Below, one piece after another: positions 23,630 to 36,865 of a stretch of 64,000 nucleotides of DNA. A program made the translations under genes and the position numbers. The DNA is from Chlorokybus atmophyticus. Lineage: Eukaryota > Streptophyta > Chlorokybophyceae > Chlorokybales > Chlorokybaceae. Under the pieces are notes generated by a model. It worked only from the letters and a program-made list of their open reading frames with translations. It did not search any database and was not told the DNA's origin. Where the stretch lies: NCBI GenBank assembly GCA_009103225.1, contig RHPI01002503.1, positions 994,396 through 1,058,395 of the forward strand, given 5' to 3'. Each line of letters starts with the position of its first letter. Position 1 is the first letter of the stretch.

Positions 23630-24549
23630 TGGCATTGAGTAATTGTTTGTGCTAGCAGGCTTATTAGCACTATAATGGCTACTGTACTGTTTATGGTACT
23701 TGTACTATGGAAAGTATTAGAAAGTCGGACTTTTTGGCCACCAAGTTGCTAACTGTGTTGAATTGATTTAGTCTAGTAGTCGTGTCATATATGGTTGGAA
23801 GCTGAATTCGAAGGCCTGCACCAGAAATTAACGTTTAAAATTGTTGGTCTATGGTGCAGCACATCATGACCCACAAGTCATGATGTAGCTCACGTTGTAT
23901 GTATTAAGCATATCACGGCTACCAACCTTGTATAACAATGGCATTGATACGTGCTAGCAAACGTATATTATATTTACTTGCGCGTACATAACAAGTTTAA
24001 GATGTTCTTAAGTCATAACATCATGGCACATTACGCAGCTGCATGCCACATACTTCTCATGTCTCGAAAATTCAGGCCGGGCTCGTGTGATGATCAGCCC
24101 AACAAGTGTAATTTCTGGTTGTTTACGTCATAAGGAATGTTTCTGAAGGAGGGTTTAATCTAGGAAGGTTTATGTTAATGGTAGCATGTTACCTAAGTTG
24201 CATAAAAACAGTTTAGAATGCAATGTAGTTACCGGTCAGCCAAATGTTGAGGCAGGCTTTATGCACGCTTGTAATTGAATGCGTACTTGAAATTGTGCAT
24301 AAAGAAGACATTGTATGACAGTGAAAACTCCATGTTGAAGAAGGGTGTAACTCATGAGATGTATTTGTAGCAATACGGCATTCGAGTTTAATTTCATTCA
24401 AAAAAAGTTGTCACCTGCAGTCTTAATGCCCTTTTGTCAACAGAAGAAGGAATTTATCTATTTAATCGTTGAAGAGGCATAGACCAACCTCTTTAATGAA
24501 TCCAAATAGCTGCTGTAGCATTCAAATGGGGGGGGGCGGACAAAAGCAA
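22831..24549. other. gene-free region
   Basis: No credible open frame is present. The stretch holds a GA microsatellite (23579-23627) and a short G-run near 24529. Composition is mixed and becomes AT-rich toward the right. Confidence 0.5.
23579..23627. repeat. GA dinucleotide microsatellite
   Basis: An uninterrupted run of about 24 GA units. A leucine/serine open frame on the other strand is an artefact of it. Confidence 0.97.
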
Positions 24550-24820
24550 CTAGCGGTGCGGCTGATTGGGCGGGATTGGGCCGGCCGGCCGGCCGGGAGG
24601 CCGGCATTAGGGCACAAAGATACATCACGCGCACTGAGGGCCATCACACACGGCAGCCGAGACTACATGCCTGCCGCGCATACCGAGCAGCCCGCCTGCC
24701 TCTCATTGGCTATGCGACGTTTATCAGCTATCGGCCATTCGATTTGTGTTAAACAAATCTCAACCTTCCAAACCACATCCCCATATCGTGCAATTGCACA
24801 AAGTATGCGAATGAATAAAA
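24550..24820. repeat. direct repeat copy 1, GGCCGGCC-rich head
   Basis: The segment opens with an ATTGGGC/GGCCGGCC block and continues with GGGCCATCACAC, CAGCCCGCCTG and CTCATTGGCTA. The same order recurs at 25988-26222 in the same orientation. The two copies flank about 1.2 kb containing small inverted-repeat elements. They could be diverged LTR-like ends or a dispersed repeat; no coding frame is seen. Confidence 0.65.
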
Positions 24821-24875
24821 GAAATACATTTTGAGCACAACATGCACGGTGCACATATGCGTCATGTGTGCGTTA

Positions 24876-25980
24876 TACAGTCCACCCCCGCTAAAAGACT
24901 TTGCTCCAGGAGAATAACCCCGCTTGTAGCATACGTTTTGAGATCACCGACGATGCTACAGGCAAATGTTGGTGCTTCAGAGAATATGACTAACCGCGAA
25001 GAGCATAATATTTTTCATGACATTTTTGCAAATGTAAGTGTGTATATTCTTAACATTAAGGGAGTAGCGCGTGACGGTTTATCATCAGGCGTAATGAGTG
25101 TGATGGACAAGGCGTGATGGGATACAGTGCAACACGTAATCAGCATAATGAGCGTGATGTAATGGGCGTGATGGGCGAATTACACTGCTTTATAGCATAC
25201 AGATGCGCTTAATGTTTAAGAGCATATTACGCTATTTATCGCCAAGAGCATAACCCCGCCATGAGCAAACTACTTTTAAAAATAAACAGTATGCTATTAA
25301 ATGGGGTAGACTATACAATAAATGTTTCAATGTAATTAGGTACAATTATGTACCTTAACTGTACAGTCTACCTCCGCTATATAAATCACGTGTATCTTTC
25401 AGCTTTCATTCCATCAACGGGGTTATTCTCTTGGCGTTTACAATAATATATACTATTTTATTCTTTACATAATACATATTTTACTAACAGGGGCATTGCG
25501 AAATAACCATAAGCCACGTTATTATATTGTAACGTGGCATAAATTAAATCAACAATAGTCAACAATAAATTGATTACCAATGGTATGTACGTAACTATAT
25601 ATGAGTCTATATATGAGTCTATGTAACTATATACGAGTCTTTTAACATGTTTATGCTTATAATCTTAAAATAAACATGCCATTAACGAGGTATTCCCCCG
25701 TAACAAGACTGAGCTCACTCAAGAATTAACCCTCCGTTGTAGTCTTATTGCGTACAAAACTATTCCACTAACCGATGATATTTGGCTGTAAAACCATTGG
25801 TCTTTTGCAAATCTATGATCGCAACGGGGTTATTCTCATAAACCGAAGTCTTTTAACGGGGGTAGACTATATAGTCTACCCTTTTGTAAGAGCATACTAT
25901 TATCCTCAAAAATTGTATGCTTTTGGCAGGGTTATGCTCTTGAACGTTAAGAGCATATATATGCTATAAGCGCAGATTCA
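24876..25980. mobile_element. cluster of small Tc1/mariner- or pogo-like TIR relics
   Basis: An arm starting CAGTCCACCCCCGCTAAAAG at 24878, followed by GAGAATAACCCCG, reappears in inverted form at about 25818-25870. A third diverged copy begins at 25364 (CAGTCTACCTCCGC). A second pair of inverted arms, sharing AGCATACT, GGGTTATGCTCTTG and AAGCGC, lies at about 25205-25300 (minus sense) and 25875-25975 (plus sense). Ends flanked by TA and starting CAGT fit the Tc1/mariner/pogo superfamily. No transposase frame is present, so these are non-autonomous relics, possibly nested. The assignment rests on end motifs only. Confidence 0.5.
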
Positions 25981-25987
25981 TTACGCC

Positions 25988-26222
25988 CATCACGCCTATT
26001 GGTCGGGCCGGCCGGCCTGTCGGCATTCAACCTACATCACACATCCCGCGCTAGGGCCATCACACGGCACCCGCGACTGCAGGGCTGCGCGGCAGTATGT
26101 GCGGCCCGCCTGCTCCTCATTGGCTAGGCGGCGAGAACAGGCGTTACACCGTTAGATTTGCTCAAACACGATCCTGGCCGTCCAAGGCACATCCAATTGT
26201 TTAAGCGCATGCCAATAAATGT
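25988..26222. repeat. direct repeat copy 2, GGCCGGCC-rich head
   Basis: This is the second copy of the segment at 24550-24820, with the same order of blocks (CCTATTGGTCGGG, GGCCGGCC, GGGCCATCACAC, CGGCCCGCCTG, CTCATTGGCTA) and many substitutions between blocks. Confidence 0.65.
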
Positions 26223-27505
26223 AACATTAAGCACAGTTCTGCATACATGGCCGCTTATGGCTGCATGTTGATCATTTTAATGTGTTACATTAATAATATT
26301 GATAAATATGGTGCAATATGGTGCAACATGGTGCGATATGATTAGCAAATGCTGTTAAGTGTTTTAAAACTTAATAACTAATGTAACGCTCACGCCACGG
26401 TACGTGCTGTAATATTTAGTAAATATTACTGAGATTACGACCATCAAAATAATGCTAACCTGAATTACCTTAACGTAAAGATTCAACTAAACGAAAAATT
26501 GCAGCGTTAGGCCACCATTTGGTCACGCATGAATTCGATCAAATGGGATCGCAACGGTGACAACAGCCAGTTGCTCAAAAAGGCAGCGAAATGGCCAATC
26601 ATTGCAAAGATGCGTAAAAGATGCTGAAACATATCTCAGCGGCAACCGCTTACCAACGGCGACCCAAAATTGCTAGGGATTTGGTGCAATTGCGGCACAG
26701 TTGATGGTTAAAATGGCCGCGTTTTTGGCGGTACGAGGTCGGGGCAGGCCCCATACCCCAAAGACATGCCGCCACTACTCACCCTTGTTCTAACTAATCC
26801 ACTCTACCCTTTAACGCTAATTGATTACACGCTATAGTTACTGCGTCATCAAACATGGTCAACAGCCGAATCACTCCAAGGCCGGGCTTGCCCATCAGAT
26901 CAGGTCGTATCTCTCTGGTACCGGGCAGTAGTATCAGTGTTTGTCAATGAAATAGGTACAAGTAGTACCATGGTAGGGGCAGCGCGCGACGACGGCGTCA
27001 CCACGAGCAAGGCGCGGCACAACGTGCTCTGCCAACGTTTATGAGGGGCTTGCACAGCGACGTCGCCGACGAGGTAGGCGGCGGGAGGCATGGGGCGTTC
27101 ATGGCTAGCCGTGGGCTAGTCCGAGTTGTGGGGTTGACAAGCGCGGGTAAGGCACCTGTTTTCCTTCGTTAGAACTTGCTTTGGTGTCGGTAGGTCAGCG
27201 TTTGGGACCGCCGGCGGCGTGTTGCTGCTGTCGTCGGCGTCAGCAACAACATGCCTGGCTGTGACTGCAGCTGCCATGGCGCTGAAATTCAACGCAAAAA
27301 AAGCATGTGAGTTGCCTTTGCCATTGCCCTCCTTCACAACATGAGAAAGCAATGTATGACCAGCTCAGCAATGTGCTTGGCAAGCTTTTCTAGCGCAGTT
27401 GACAATTGCATGCCGCCAGTCAGTTTCTGTCGTATTGTCTGTCATCAGATGTCTTGTTGCGTACAATTCCAGCTGTTTGTGGTAGTTTGTTGAGCTTGCC
27501 CGCCA
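26223..27505. other. gene-free region and 5' flank of the ankyrin-PAS gene
   Basis: No gene is recognised. Minus-strand frames at 26900-27091 and 27116-27352 have no known motif. A plus-strand ATG at 27276 opens a short frame that cannot be joined in phase to the ankyrin-PAS exons by any splice pair I could find. It may be 5' UTR, or the start of the real first exon if I have mis-assigned the acceptor. Confidence 0.4.
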
Positions 27506-30500
27506 ATGTGTGCGTATCCTCCGCTCAGTGTTCAGGAAAATGCAGCCGCAAGCACAGTGGTTGTTGGTGCCAAGAGCAAGGCGTCACGAAACAGTCACCA
27601 CCGTGAGGTTGAAGAGCTGTATCGCATGGTCAGCCGCGTGTTAGTTAACCTTTCCAACCACTTTTGTGCCCAAGATCAGGCGCTGCTGAACTTCCTGCTT
27701 AATGAGGTAGTAAGCAATTCTGCTGAGCTGCAAGCGACTGCTAGTTTGGCAAATAGTCACGGTGGCAATGTTGCATTCTTGCCCGGTGATGACAGGATAC
27801 CTAGCCGTCTCATAGCCGAGATTTGATAGCACAAGCTTGTCAACATATGTTGCATGCCACCTGCAGATTGGCAGCCAAAGGGATATGCCTGTCGACCATG
27901 CTGGGTTCTTGCGCCTGGCAGTGCTGTCTGGGGATAAGTGGACGACACAGTCATTGGCAGCAAAGTTTCCTGAGGTGGTCGATGTTGCCAGGACTCCAGA
28001 ATCGCTGAATGCTGTCTCTCTGGCTGCTTTGCTTGGGGATATCGACATGGTGAGCAATCAGTCAATGAGTGTTGTTGTTATAAATGCGTACCGTCGGACG
28101 GCTCTTCATATGCTGAGTGCTGTTGCTGCTAGTGAATGCATGCAGCGTTGTTCTGCTTCCCGACTGTCTTTGTAGTTTGTAGTCGCTGTTCATGGTTGTG
28201 TTCACGGTTGCAGGTGAAAACCCTCGCCAGGCTGGGTGCTGATGTTAACGCGGTGGTTGGGCCATGTCAACAATCCCCTATCATGCTTGTCGTACAATCT
28301 GAATGCGTTGATGTCGCCAGCATGGTGGCCTGCCTGCTTAGTCTTGGGGCCGATTTCAACATGCAAGACAAAGATGGCCGCAACAGCCTCTTACTCGCTG
28401 CGCAGGTGACCGCCTTGCTCATTATATAAGTGGACTACATTGGGTCAGAGGTGTGCTTGTGGGTTTTTGAACGTGGTTGCGTATGCTACATATCAGGCCG
28501 GCAATGCGGCAGTTGTGAAGTTGTTCCTGAAGCAAGGGTTGGACATCTCTTCGGTAGACAAACAGGGTGCTAATGCCTTGATACTCGCCGCCAAAGCAGG
28601 CCATGCTGCTGTTTGCGAGCTGATTTTAGCAAATAATCCGGACATGGTGGATGTGGTTGATGACTTGGATTTGCGGCCGCTAGACTATGCAATTGGCGAA
28701 GGTGGGTACCCTTACTTCATCAGCGTTGCTTTTACAAGTTGAGTGAGGTGTGTCTGCGCACTTGTCCAGGCCTGGTTGACCACAACTGTTGGCTTGAGCA
28801 GGTCATGTGGAGGTGATTCGCACGCTTGTAAGGGCAGGATCGTGCGTAGAACTTGAAGGCCGCAGCCCCCTGCAAGCTGCCTGGCACCCAGACATTAGGC
28901 GCGTTTTGCAAGACATTCTGGACTTGGGGGATGGTCAGGTGCAAATTATGGCTTTGCCAGCTGCTTTGCTTCGCGGTCATTCAGTGTTTCTGCTTGCCTG
29001 CCTTATGTGCTTGGCACAATGTTTGTGTTGAAGAGCGAATGTTGTTATCACTGTCAGGAGTCCAGTGATCAGCGTAGTGCGGCTGTAGTTGTGCCAAAAG
29101 ATTTGCGTAAGAAACATAAAAAGAAAAAGGGCTCAACTGATGCTCAGCGCCAGGGTGTGCCGTCAGTACAGCAGGATTGCCAACTTGTGCTCGCTAAGGT
29201 GGACTCGTGCACCCAGACTGAAGGTGCCTGTTTTTTCTGGCATGAATGACTCCACTTCATAAATCACTGCCTGCTTTACAACCTGGTGTTTTGCTTTAGA
29301 ATGTGCTCAGCTCTCCCAACACAAGGGCAAGCTATTCCAAGCCTTGATGGCGACTGGCAAATACGATGTGTACCAGATTGATGCAAGCACGGGCACAATT
29401 GTAACGAGTTCCAAGCAATCTGGTGACGATGCTCCAGGAACATCATTTCTTGACACTGTGTATGAAGAGGATCAAGGCCGAGTTAAGCTGCTGCTCAAAG
29501 CGGACAGCTGGCACGGTGCTACGGATACACTTGTAGTTAAAGGTAGGGTCTTTTTGATAATGACAACCTTGCAAGGCCTGGAACTTGCCAGCTCGGCAAT
29601 GGGCTTGCTGCTACTAACTGCTACTCTACAAAGCAGACCCTGCAGATGCCGTTTTCGCGTTATTGCCGGAGTGTTTGCATGCAACACTGCGCAACGTGAG
29701 TGACTGCACATCAGCTTCGTCAGCGCTTCACCTGCAGTACCGACGCAAGAACCCCAACGGATTCCTTGAGCTGATAGACGCTCAGGCCGTACGTGAGAAT
29801 GAGAACGCCCTGCATATAGTGGAGTGTAATGCTACTTCGGAGCAATGTCTGCGTGAAGCGGTCCAGGAGTTAAGCACCACCATGCAGCTGGCGCGCGTTG
29901 GCGGCTTCCTGTTTGGATCAGATGGCGTTGTCAGGATGATAAGCCCAGTGTCTGCTGAAGACATTGGCTATTTACCTCAAGACCTGGTATGCATTAGCGC
30001 TTAGGAACAGCCTTGTTTGCGTGACACATGCATACTACCGTCGTATTCAACAGAAGCAGCTTTAACTGCAAGGGTGTTGATTGCAAGGGTAGTAGTTTTC
30101 AATCAGATCAAGAAGTTGTGTGGTGGTGCAGATTGGAGAGCATGTGTATAAGACTGTGGCTGAAGCCGACCGCGACTTCCTTTCAAGCTTGATTGGAACT
30201 GCTGGCCAGCAGCAACCTCGACAGTTCTGTCGCGTGAGCTGGAATGTCATGTATCTCATGTCACATCTGCACCAGTGGCAGCTTACAGTCTCCGGCGTGC
30301 GCTTGCAGTTAAGAGCCGATGGATCGGAATGTTGGGTGGAAGCACAAGTGCGAGAATGCCGTTCTCTACTACTTGGCGACCAAGTGCTGTACCTCAGCGT
30401 CGAGAAGGAGTGCACCGAGTATAGAGCTCTGGCCAGCGGTCAGTAGTAGTTGTGTGTGAGTGCCTCGATTCTGGCCCAGCCAGATGCCACTTGCAGTACT

Positions 30501-32631
30501 AACCTTGCCTGACATGACCAGGTGCCAAAGTCAACAAAATGTTCTCTGGGATGCTGGGGGACATGCTAATCTCTTACAAGCACGACATGACCATCCATAC
30601 CATCAACGGTGCATGTGAAAGAATTTTGGGCTTCAAGCCATCTGAGATGGTACTTCCTTTCTTCCCTCTGCCAACGCCATTCGTATTCCTTATTGGGCTG
30701 ATGCTTCCTGCTGATGTCAGATTGGCAAAAACGCCTATGCGTGCATGGTAGAAGAAGATCGCGAGCGCACCAAGAAGACGTGTGCCGAGATAGTTGCAAG
30801 GGTGAGGTTGTCTTGCTTCTAGTAAGTGTCAGCATATAACAGGTGTCTGACAGCTGTTTGGGATCCAGGGACCTGCCCTGTTGGCAGCCACAACCATTGA
30901 GTACAGGAAGTACAAGAAAGGAGGTGGCTTTGTCTGGCTTGAAGGGCGCGCACAGATCATGGAGTACGACAATAGCAAAGGAGAGCTGAGCCATGTTGTT
31001 GTGGAACGCGACATAACAGGCAAGCAGTTGAGAGCTGCTATGGTATGCGCATTGGGTTGCATGTCTTGATAAGTGCACATGTGCAGAGCGCAAGATATTT
31101 GAGGAGGAGCGTCTTCGTGCTAAACTGTTTGAAGATGCATCTCCGGACATGCTTGTGCAGACAAACTCACTGGGCGTCATCACAAGGGTTTCTGCCGCTT
31201 GCGTAGAGGTTCTTGGCTACAAGCCGGAACAGCTCATCGGGCGACGGGTATGGCAACTGCTCTGCAAACTTGCCCACACAGATATTACTTTCATGTTACA
31301 GTGTGTCACGGCTAGCATGCAGCTTCTCATTTTGCTTGCATTCAGTACGTGGACACTGTACATGCGGAAGATGGTCCACGGCTACAAGTGCTATTGGATG
31401 AAGTCAGGTGATTGCTTCTTTACAAATACTTGACAGATTACCTGTTGCCTGCTACAGCGTGTCATGCTGTGTCGTGCTGTTGTGGCCACTACAGCCACAA
31501 CAAGTGAATTTTTTGCTTGTAAATGTTCGGCGATGGTTGACAGTGCATATGCTGTGTGCACAGATCAAGCATGACCGGACCACGTCTAGAAGCATTGCTA
31601 GCCGGCAAGCCAGCCAACTACAGCCGTATCACAGGGTTTTACCGCTTCAGGCGCGTGCGGAAAGACCAGACAATTGTGCGAATTGAAGCCAAGTATAAGC
31701 TGGCTCCTGATCAACTGTCCGGAGGGTAGGCTTTCATGAGGTCTTGGTCATATATGTAGCCTTGCTGAAGGCTACTAGGCTTACTGGACAATCTGATTTG
31801 ATTTGTTTACACAGGTACTCCATCTATTACATCGAACGTGACATTTCAGCCAGGTATAAGGTGCTGCGCCAGCTGCGCAACGTAGGTCAGGGCGAGGGCA
31901 AGAGCATTACCGCAGCTTTGCAAACGGCGCTGACGGAGGCGCTGAACCGTGCAGCTCCCAGCCTTAGCCGCATTGATGCACCCGTGTCCGACGTTACTGC
32001 AAGTGACTGGTCATCTGAGGAGGACGAGTCTTCGAACTGCGAAGACAGCAACTTTCCGCGTGAAGTTCCAGCAACCGTGAATGAATTCACAGAGATCATA
32101 ACAGAGAGCCTAACGCGCAGCCCACCCATGCCGGCTTCTGTTGTCCCAATGCATGCCACCTCCCCTCCAGTTGTTGACAGTGATGCTCACAGTGATAGCT
32201 CCGCGCATGGTGCGGAGCTGCCTTTCCCTGACGATGTTGCCTGCGATTCGCAACATTCCAAACAGATGAATGGGAGTGGCCGGCCAGGAAGACAACAGCG
32301 ATGGGCAAGACCGCCGCACAACAATAATAATCGGGGCGGTCGCGCCCGCGGCAATAATGCTAAGGTCAACTCCATGCGGCAGCAGGCACCGCCTCCAATG
32401 CAGGTGCAGCTGCCCTTGCTGCTGAACCCAGCCTACTCCATACCTCCCTACATCCCAATGCAGTACGTCCCAGCAAGCGTCAATGCGCAAATCTCCTCCG
32501 GTCCTGCTCCACAACACTACCCGCCTGTCTACAACCGGCTTGTCCACAGTCCCTCCGGACATGAGTACGTGGTACCTCACGAGCAGCTAGGAAACAGCGC
32601 AATGTTCATGACATTCCTCCCGGACGGTTGA
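27506..32631 (+). CDS. ankyrin-repeat protein with four PAS domains
   Basis: Sixteen exons: 27506-27706, 27867-28049, 28214-28405, 28497-28701, 28802-28938, 29058-29223, 29300-29542, 29634-29986, 30132-30438, 30522-30649, 30721-30801, 30869-31042, 31089-31247, 31346-31407, 31564-31725 and 31815-32631. They join in phase to 1189 residues. Residues 75-305 hold about five ankyrin repeats (VKTLARLGADVNAVVG, GANALILAAKAGHAAVCELI). A basic linker with KKHKKKK follows (about 325). PAS-like domains lie near 365-480, 495-655, 665-790 and 800-930. Examples are ACERILGFKPSEMIGKN and SAACVEVLGYKPEQLIGRR, with the PAC-like ends VVVERDITGKQ and YYIERDISARY. The last 250 residues are disordered, first acidic and then Asn/Arg/Gly- and Pro-rich. 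I see no kinase, cyclase, DNA-binding or LOV cysteine motif, so output is probably by protein contacts. The start is provisional, and the acceptors at 29634 and 31089 were chosen by phase. The ligand and function are unknown. Confidence 0.75.
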
Positions 32632-33509
32632 TTGTCATCTACCCTTTTATTAACCAGACAGTCTGATCAATACTTCATTGAATTGACCATCACAGGCGTT
32701 ATTGTAGCTTACGGCACCACCACCCGTAACCAACAACATTGCCAGCAGGAAGCAGTCCAGACGCAGACCTCCTGCTGCTAGAGCACAACGCTTCAATTTC
32801 AGCATAAGTGCCTTGTGGGGCACGGTAACCATGACACCACGCGTGTGTATCATGGCTTTCTTGACGGTTTATTGGGGCAACCGTCAAAGCCGCTGGCGGA
32901 GTTTGCTACTATGGGCAGGTAGCCAGCAAGCCAGCCAGGGGGCCCCTTCCCCCCTTCCCGCCTTCCCCCCNCGTAGCTCAGGTGCTACAATAGGCTATGT
33001 CTGTGTGCAAGAGGCCAGCTGGGTTGACTTGCCACAACATTCCGCATGCCTTAGCCTTGAAAACCCCACATGCTAGTTACGGACATTGAAACTAATTGCA
33101 GTATGTTGGTATGTTGATATGTATATAAGGGGTATGGTACTGTGCCAGCATGCATGGTGTGCGGACAATGTGCATGACATGCATCACAACCATGCTTCAC
33201 AACTCATCACATCACAGTCACCACCTAGGCTAGTACTATGGCTTGCTACGCTACCACTAGCCCGCCCCGTCAGGCATACAAGCATGTAAAAGGTTGCCTG
33301 CCCAACAGGCAGGCCACCTTACATAGCGGGCTATGTAACCATGCAGATTAATATCGGCAACTGGAACTTACAGTGCAGTATCATATCGCTCTGTGCACAC
33401 TGAATGTGCGTGGAATCAATGTAGCACCCCACACGCAGCATCACTGGTCTGACGGCAGTTTTATTATATATATTGCATCGAATGATGCAAAGAAGCAATC
33501 ACACGCTAG

Positions 33510-33511
<2 letters not shown>
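32632..33511. other. 3' flank of the ankyrin-PAS gene, with assembly N
   Basis: No gene is seen. The first part is probably 3' UTR. A C-rich run (about 32938-32970) precedes an undetermined base at 32971, so sequence quality is doubtful there. Short inverted repeats such as GCCTGCCCAACAGGC near 33296 are present. Confidence 0.5.
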
Positions 33512-34428
<917 letters not shown>

Positions 34429-36060
34429 TTAAAGTGCCCTTAAAGGAGAGTTACTTAGCTCAATCAATCTCATTGCAAGCAAGGCCTTGATCTGCCCCTC
34501 CATGTCCACATACTCATCAGGACTCTGCTTATACACAGGTCTGGACAGAGGTTGCGCACCCGATTCAAGAGGGATCATATGCCATACGTCCCTCTCAGGT
34601 GGCAACTCGGGCAACTCAGCTTGAAACACATGGGCATACTTAGTTAATAGACCTTTCAGAACCGCGTCTTGCGGTTTGCCATTGGTGTCATCAGTTGCAA
34701 TGGTTGGGCTATCGGTGGCAAACGGCCGGACTAGCACCTGAAATTTCTTCATGGTGAACCGCCCTCTTCACCTGCAAAGCTCTTAACAAACAATATGAGA
34801 CATCGGGACCAGATTCGTCATCACTTGCACCGGGTACAACATCGTGCCCATTTGCGCAAGGTCACACACCCTTCCCTTTGCGTACACTGCAAAGTTTAAA
34901 TGTTTGCGTCCGTGCGCAAGCCACATGCTTGCTCTTAATGGCTGCCAACAATGTCATCCACGCCTGGCAACTTAATTTGAATGACCAAGAACTTGAGCTG
35001 TGCGTATTAGCCCTGCACATGCACGGACAAGCGCACGACTCCCCGCACAGGGATACTGTGCTTGTTCAAGGCCACAACCGTGTCCTCACACTTGGTGACA
35101 CGAATGCATAAGCGTTGCACGAGAGACTCACTTACGAAGTACTCCGGCGTGCCCGTGTCTATCATTAAGATGCACGGTAAGTGCGCAACTAATGCCTTAG
35201 ACCAACAAAGTCAAGTCCACAAAACTTACCGCATCGATAGTAGGTGGGTCATACAACATGTGTGCACGCCCCTTTTTCAGCTTGACTTCACCCATAACTT
35301 GCATACCTTTGATGAGGCAAACCCTGCTTGGGTACAATAATGCACGCACTCGTGTTGTGCGCGCTCTTGCTCTTGCATGCAACATAGTGCGTGAGCATGT
35401 TGTGCAACTTGTCAACAGGCGCATGAAGCAGAACACATTCCCGCACAGTCGTTGTGTCCACAGTGTCCACATGTACACCCATCTCATTCTCCGACACATA
35501 AACATTGCATGGTGGGGGAAGGCGTGACATCAAACCACTATAAGCACACTGCTGATCGACATCCTTAGAGCAAGTAGCCATTGCCATTCCCTGTTGCATG
35601 CATGGCTTCTTGCTCTCTTCATGCCTATCATACATGACAACATGGCCCCGAGCGGCGTCCGCTGCAACCTCACTGAGCTAAGCTGCACGGTCGCGCTATT
35701 TAATCTCGGTGACCGTGTTGTGCATCATTGGATACTCCAACATGTTTTCCATGAAGGACTTGATCAGCTCTCAATGATTGCAAACGAGCAATGTCGGCCT
35801 CGTGTTGTTATTGCAACCCTGCTACTTGCTCACAGAATGTGGCAACCAAAGTGGACAATTGTCGAGTGGTCTTGGCAACATCATTGCCCCGAGATGCCTT
35901 CTCACATGTTGCTTGCTGTTGCTCAGCCATGTTCACAATGGGCAAACCAAAACCACACGGTGTTGTCACCGTAACAGATGCACACACACGCACATGTACG
36001 AGCAGCAAAGTGCAGCAAAATGCAGATGCGTGTGCAAGACTATGCACCAGCAGCAAATGA
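34429..36060 (-). mobile_element. decayed Ty3/Gypsy gag-pol fragment
   Basis: On the minus strand, 34752-34429 encodes the N-terminal part of a Gypsy reverse transcriptase, with KYAHVFQAELPELPPERDVW, the HMIPLESGAQPLSRPVYKQS region and an RLIELSNSPL-like stretch. Upstream, about 35180-34920, an aspartic protease pattern (MIDTGTPEYFVSESLVQRL) is interrupted by stop codons. Further upstream (35635-35288) is the cysteine/histidine-containing gag-protease linker, with CKSKSAHNTSACIIVPK. A possible gag start (MAEQQQATCEKASRG) lies near 35940. The rest of pol is missing and no LTRs were found, so this is a truncated relic. It resembles the same broad clade as the inner element at 38369-43812. Confidence 0.75.
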
Positions 36061-36865
36061 ACACAAGTAATGCACAGATCAGCGTGCAAAACGGCCCACA
36101 CCTAGCATGCAAGTGTGCATGCAGGTGCAACGATCAACTAGCACGCACAATCAGCAGGAGCACACTGCCATGCAGCACATATATGCAAAGAATGCAACGC
36201 ACGCACCGTGCAGCAAGTGCACAAGCTGATGGGCAAGCATGCAAGGCTTGGCTTGGAAACGAGCTTCGAGTACAATGTAATGATACCGCTGCTTATTTGA
36301 TGGTCGGGGCTTGGCAAACGTACGCACAAGCACTAAAGACGTACAGCGGAAGTTCCACCAGCACCACGGTGCAGAGGAAGTTGCAGCAGCGCACCAAGGA
36401 AGGGGAGGATGACTACCTTGCACACATTTTCAGCCCCAGGCACACCCACGCCCCACACACCCATATGCACACACCACCCCACACCCCACAAGGGATGAGG
36501 GGGAGAGCCCCTTCAACAGCTACTAGCCAGGCACCCCACACACAAGTGGCCCTTGAGTGGAGAACACACTTTGATCCCTACTCAAGATTGCTACAAAGCA
36601 TATATACCACTTGCTGCTCTCCCGATTTGGCACACAGGATGTTCAAGGCCCTCAAGACCTTGTCACTATGTGCTGACCTTGTTCCAACATAGGAACAAAC
36701 AAACTCCATCTCGGGAGTATCAAACTCCCTCGGTCCTCGCAGGAGGAACAATCCTACCTCAGAACTTCAAGCATAGGCTCTCCTAGTACAGCAGTATTTG
36801 GGGATCGGCCACAGGCATGATTTACCTTGCATCTGTTATCGCAATGGCAATTCGCACTACCATAG
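36061..36865. other. C/A-rich region left of the outer LTR
   Basis: No gene is seen. It includes CA-rich tracts (about 36430-36545). The plus-strand frame 35778-36692 is open mainly because of this composition and overlaps the antisense Gypsy relic. Confidence 0.45.

Noticed and set aside
27276-27345. ATG at 27276 as the start of the ankyrin-PAS gene
   Set aside because: Its only good donor (CAT|GTGAGT) creates a stop or wrong phase with every acceptor tried, so the provisional start at 27506 was kept.
35778-36692. 304-codon plus-strand protein
   Set aside because: It is antisense to a Gypsy relic and then runs through CA-rich sequence. Its composition (His/Thr/Gln/Cys) is not protein-like.
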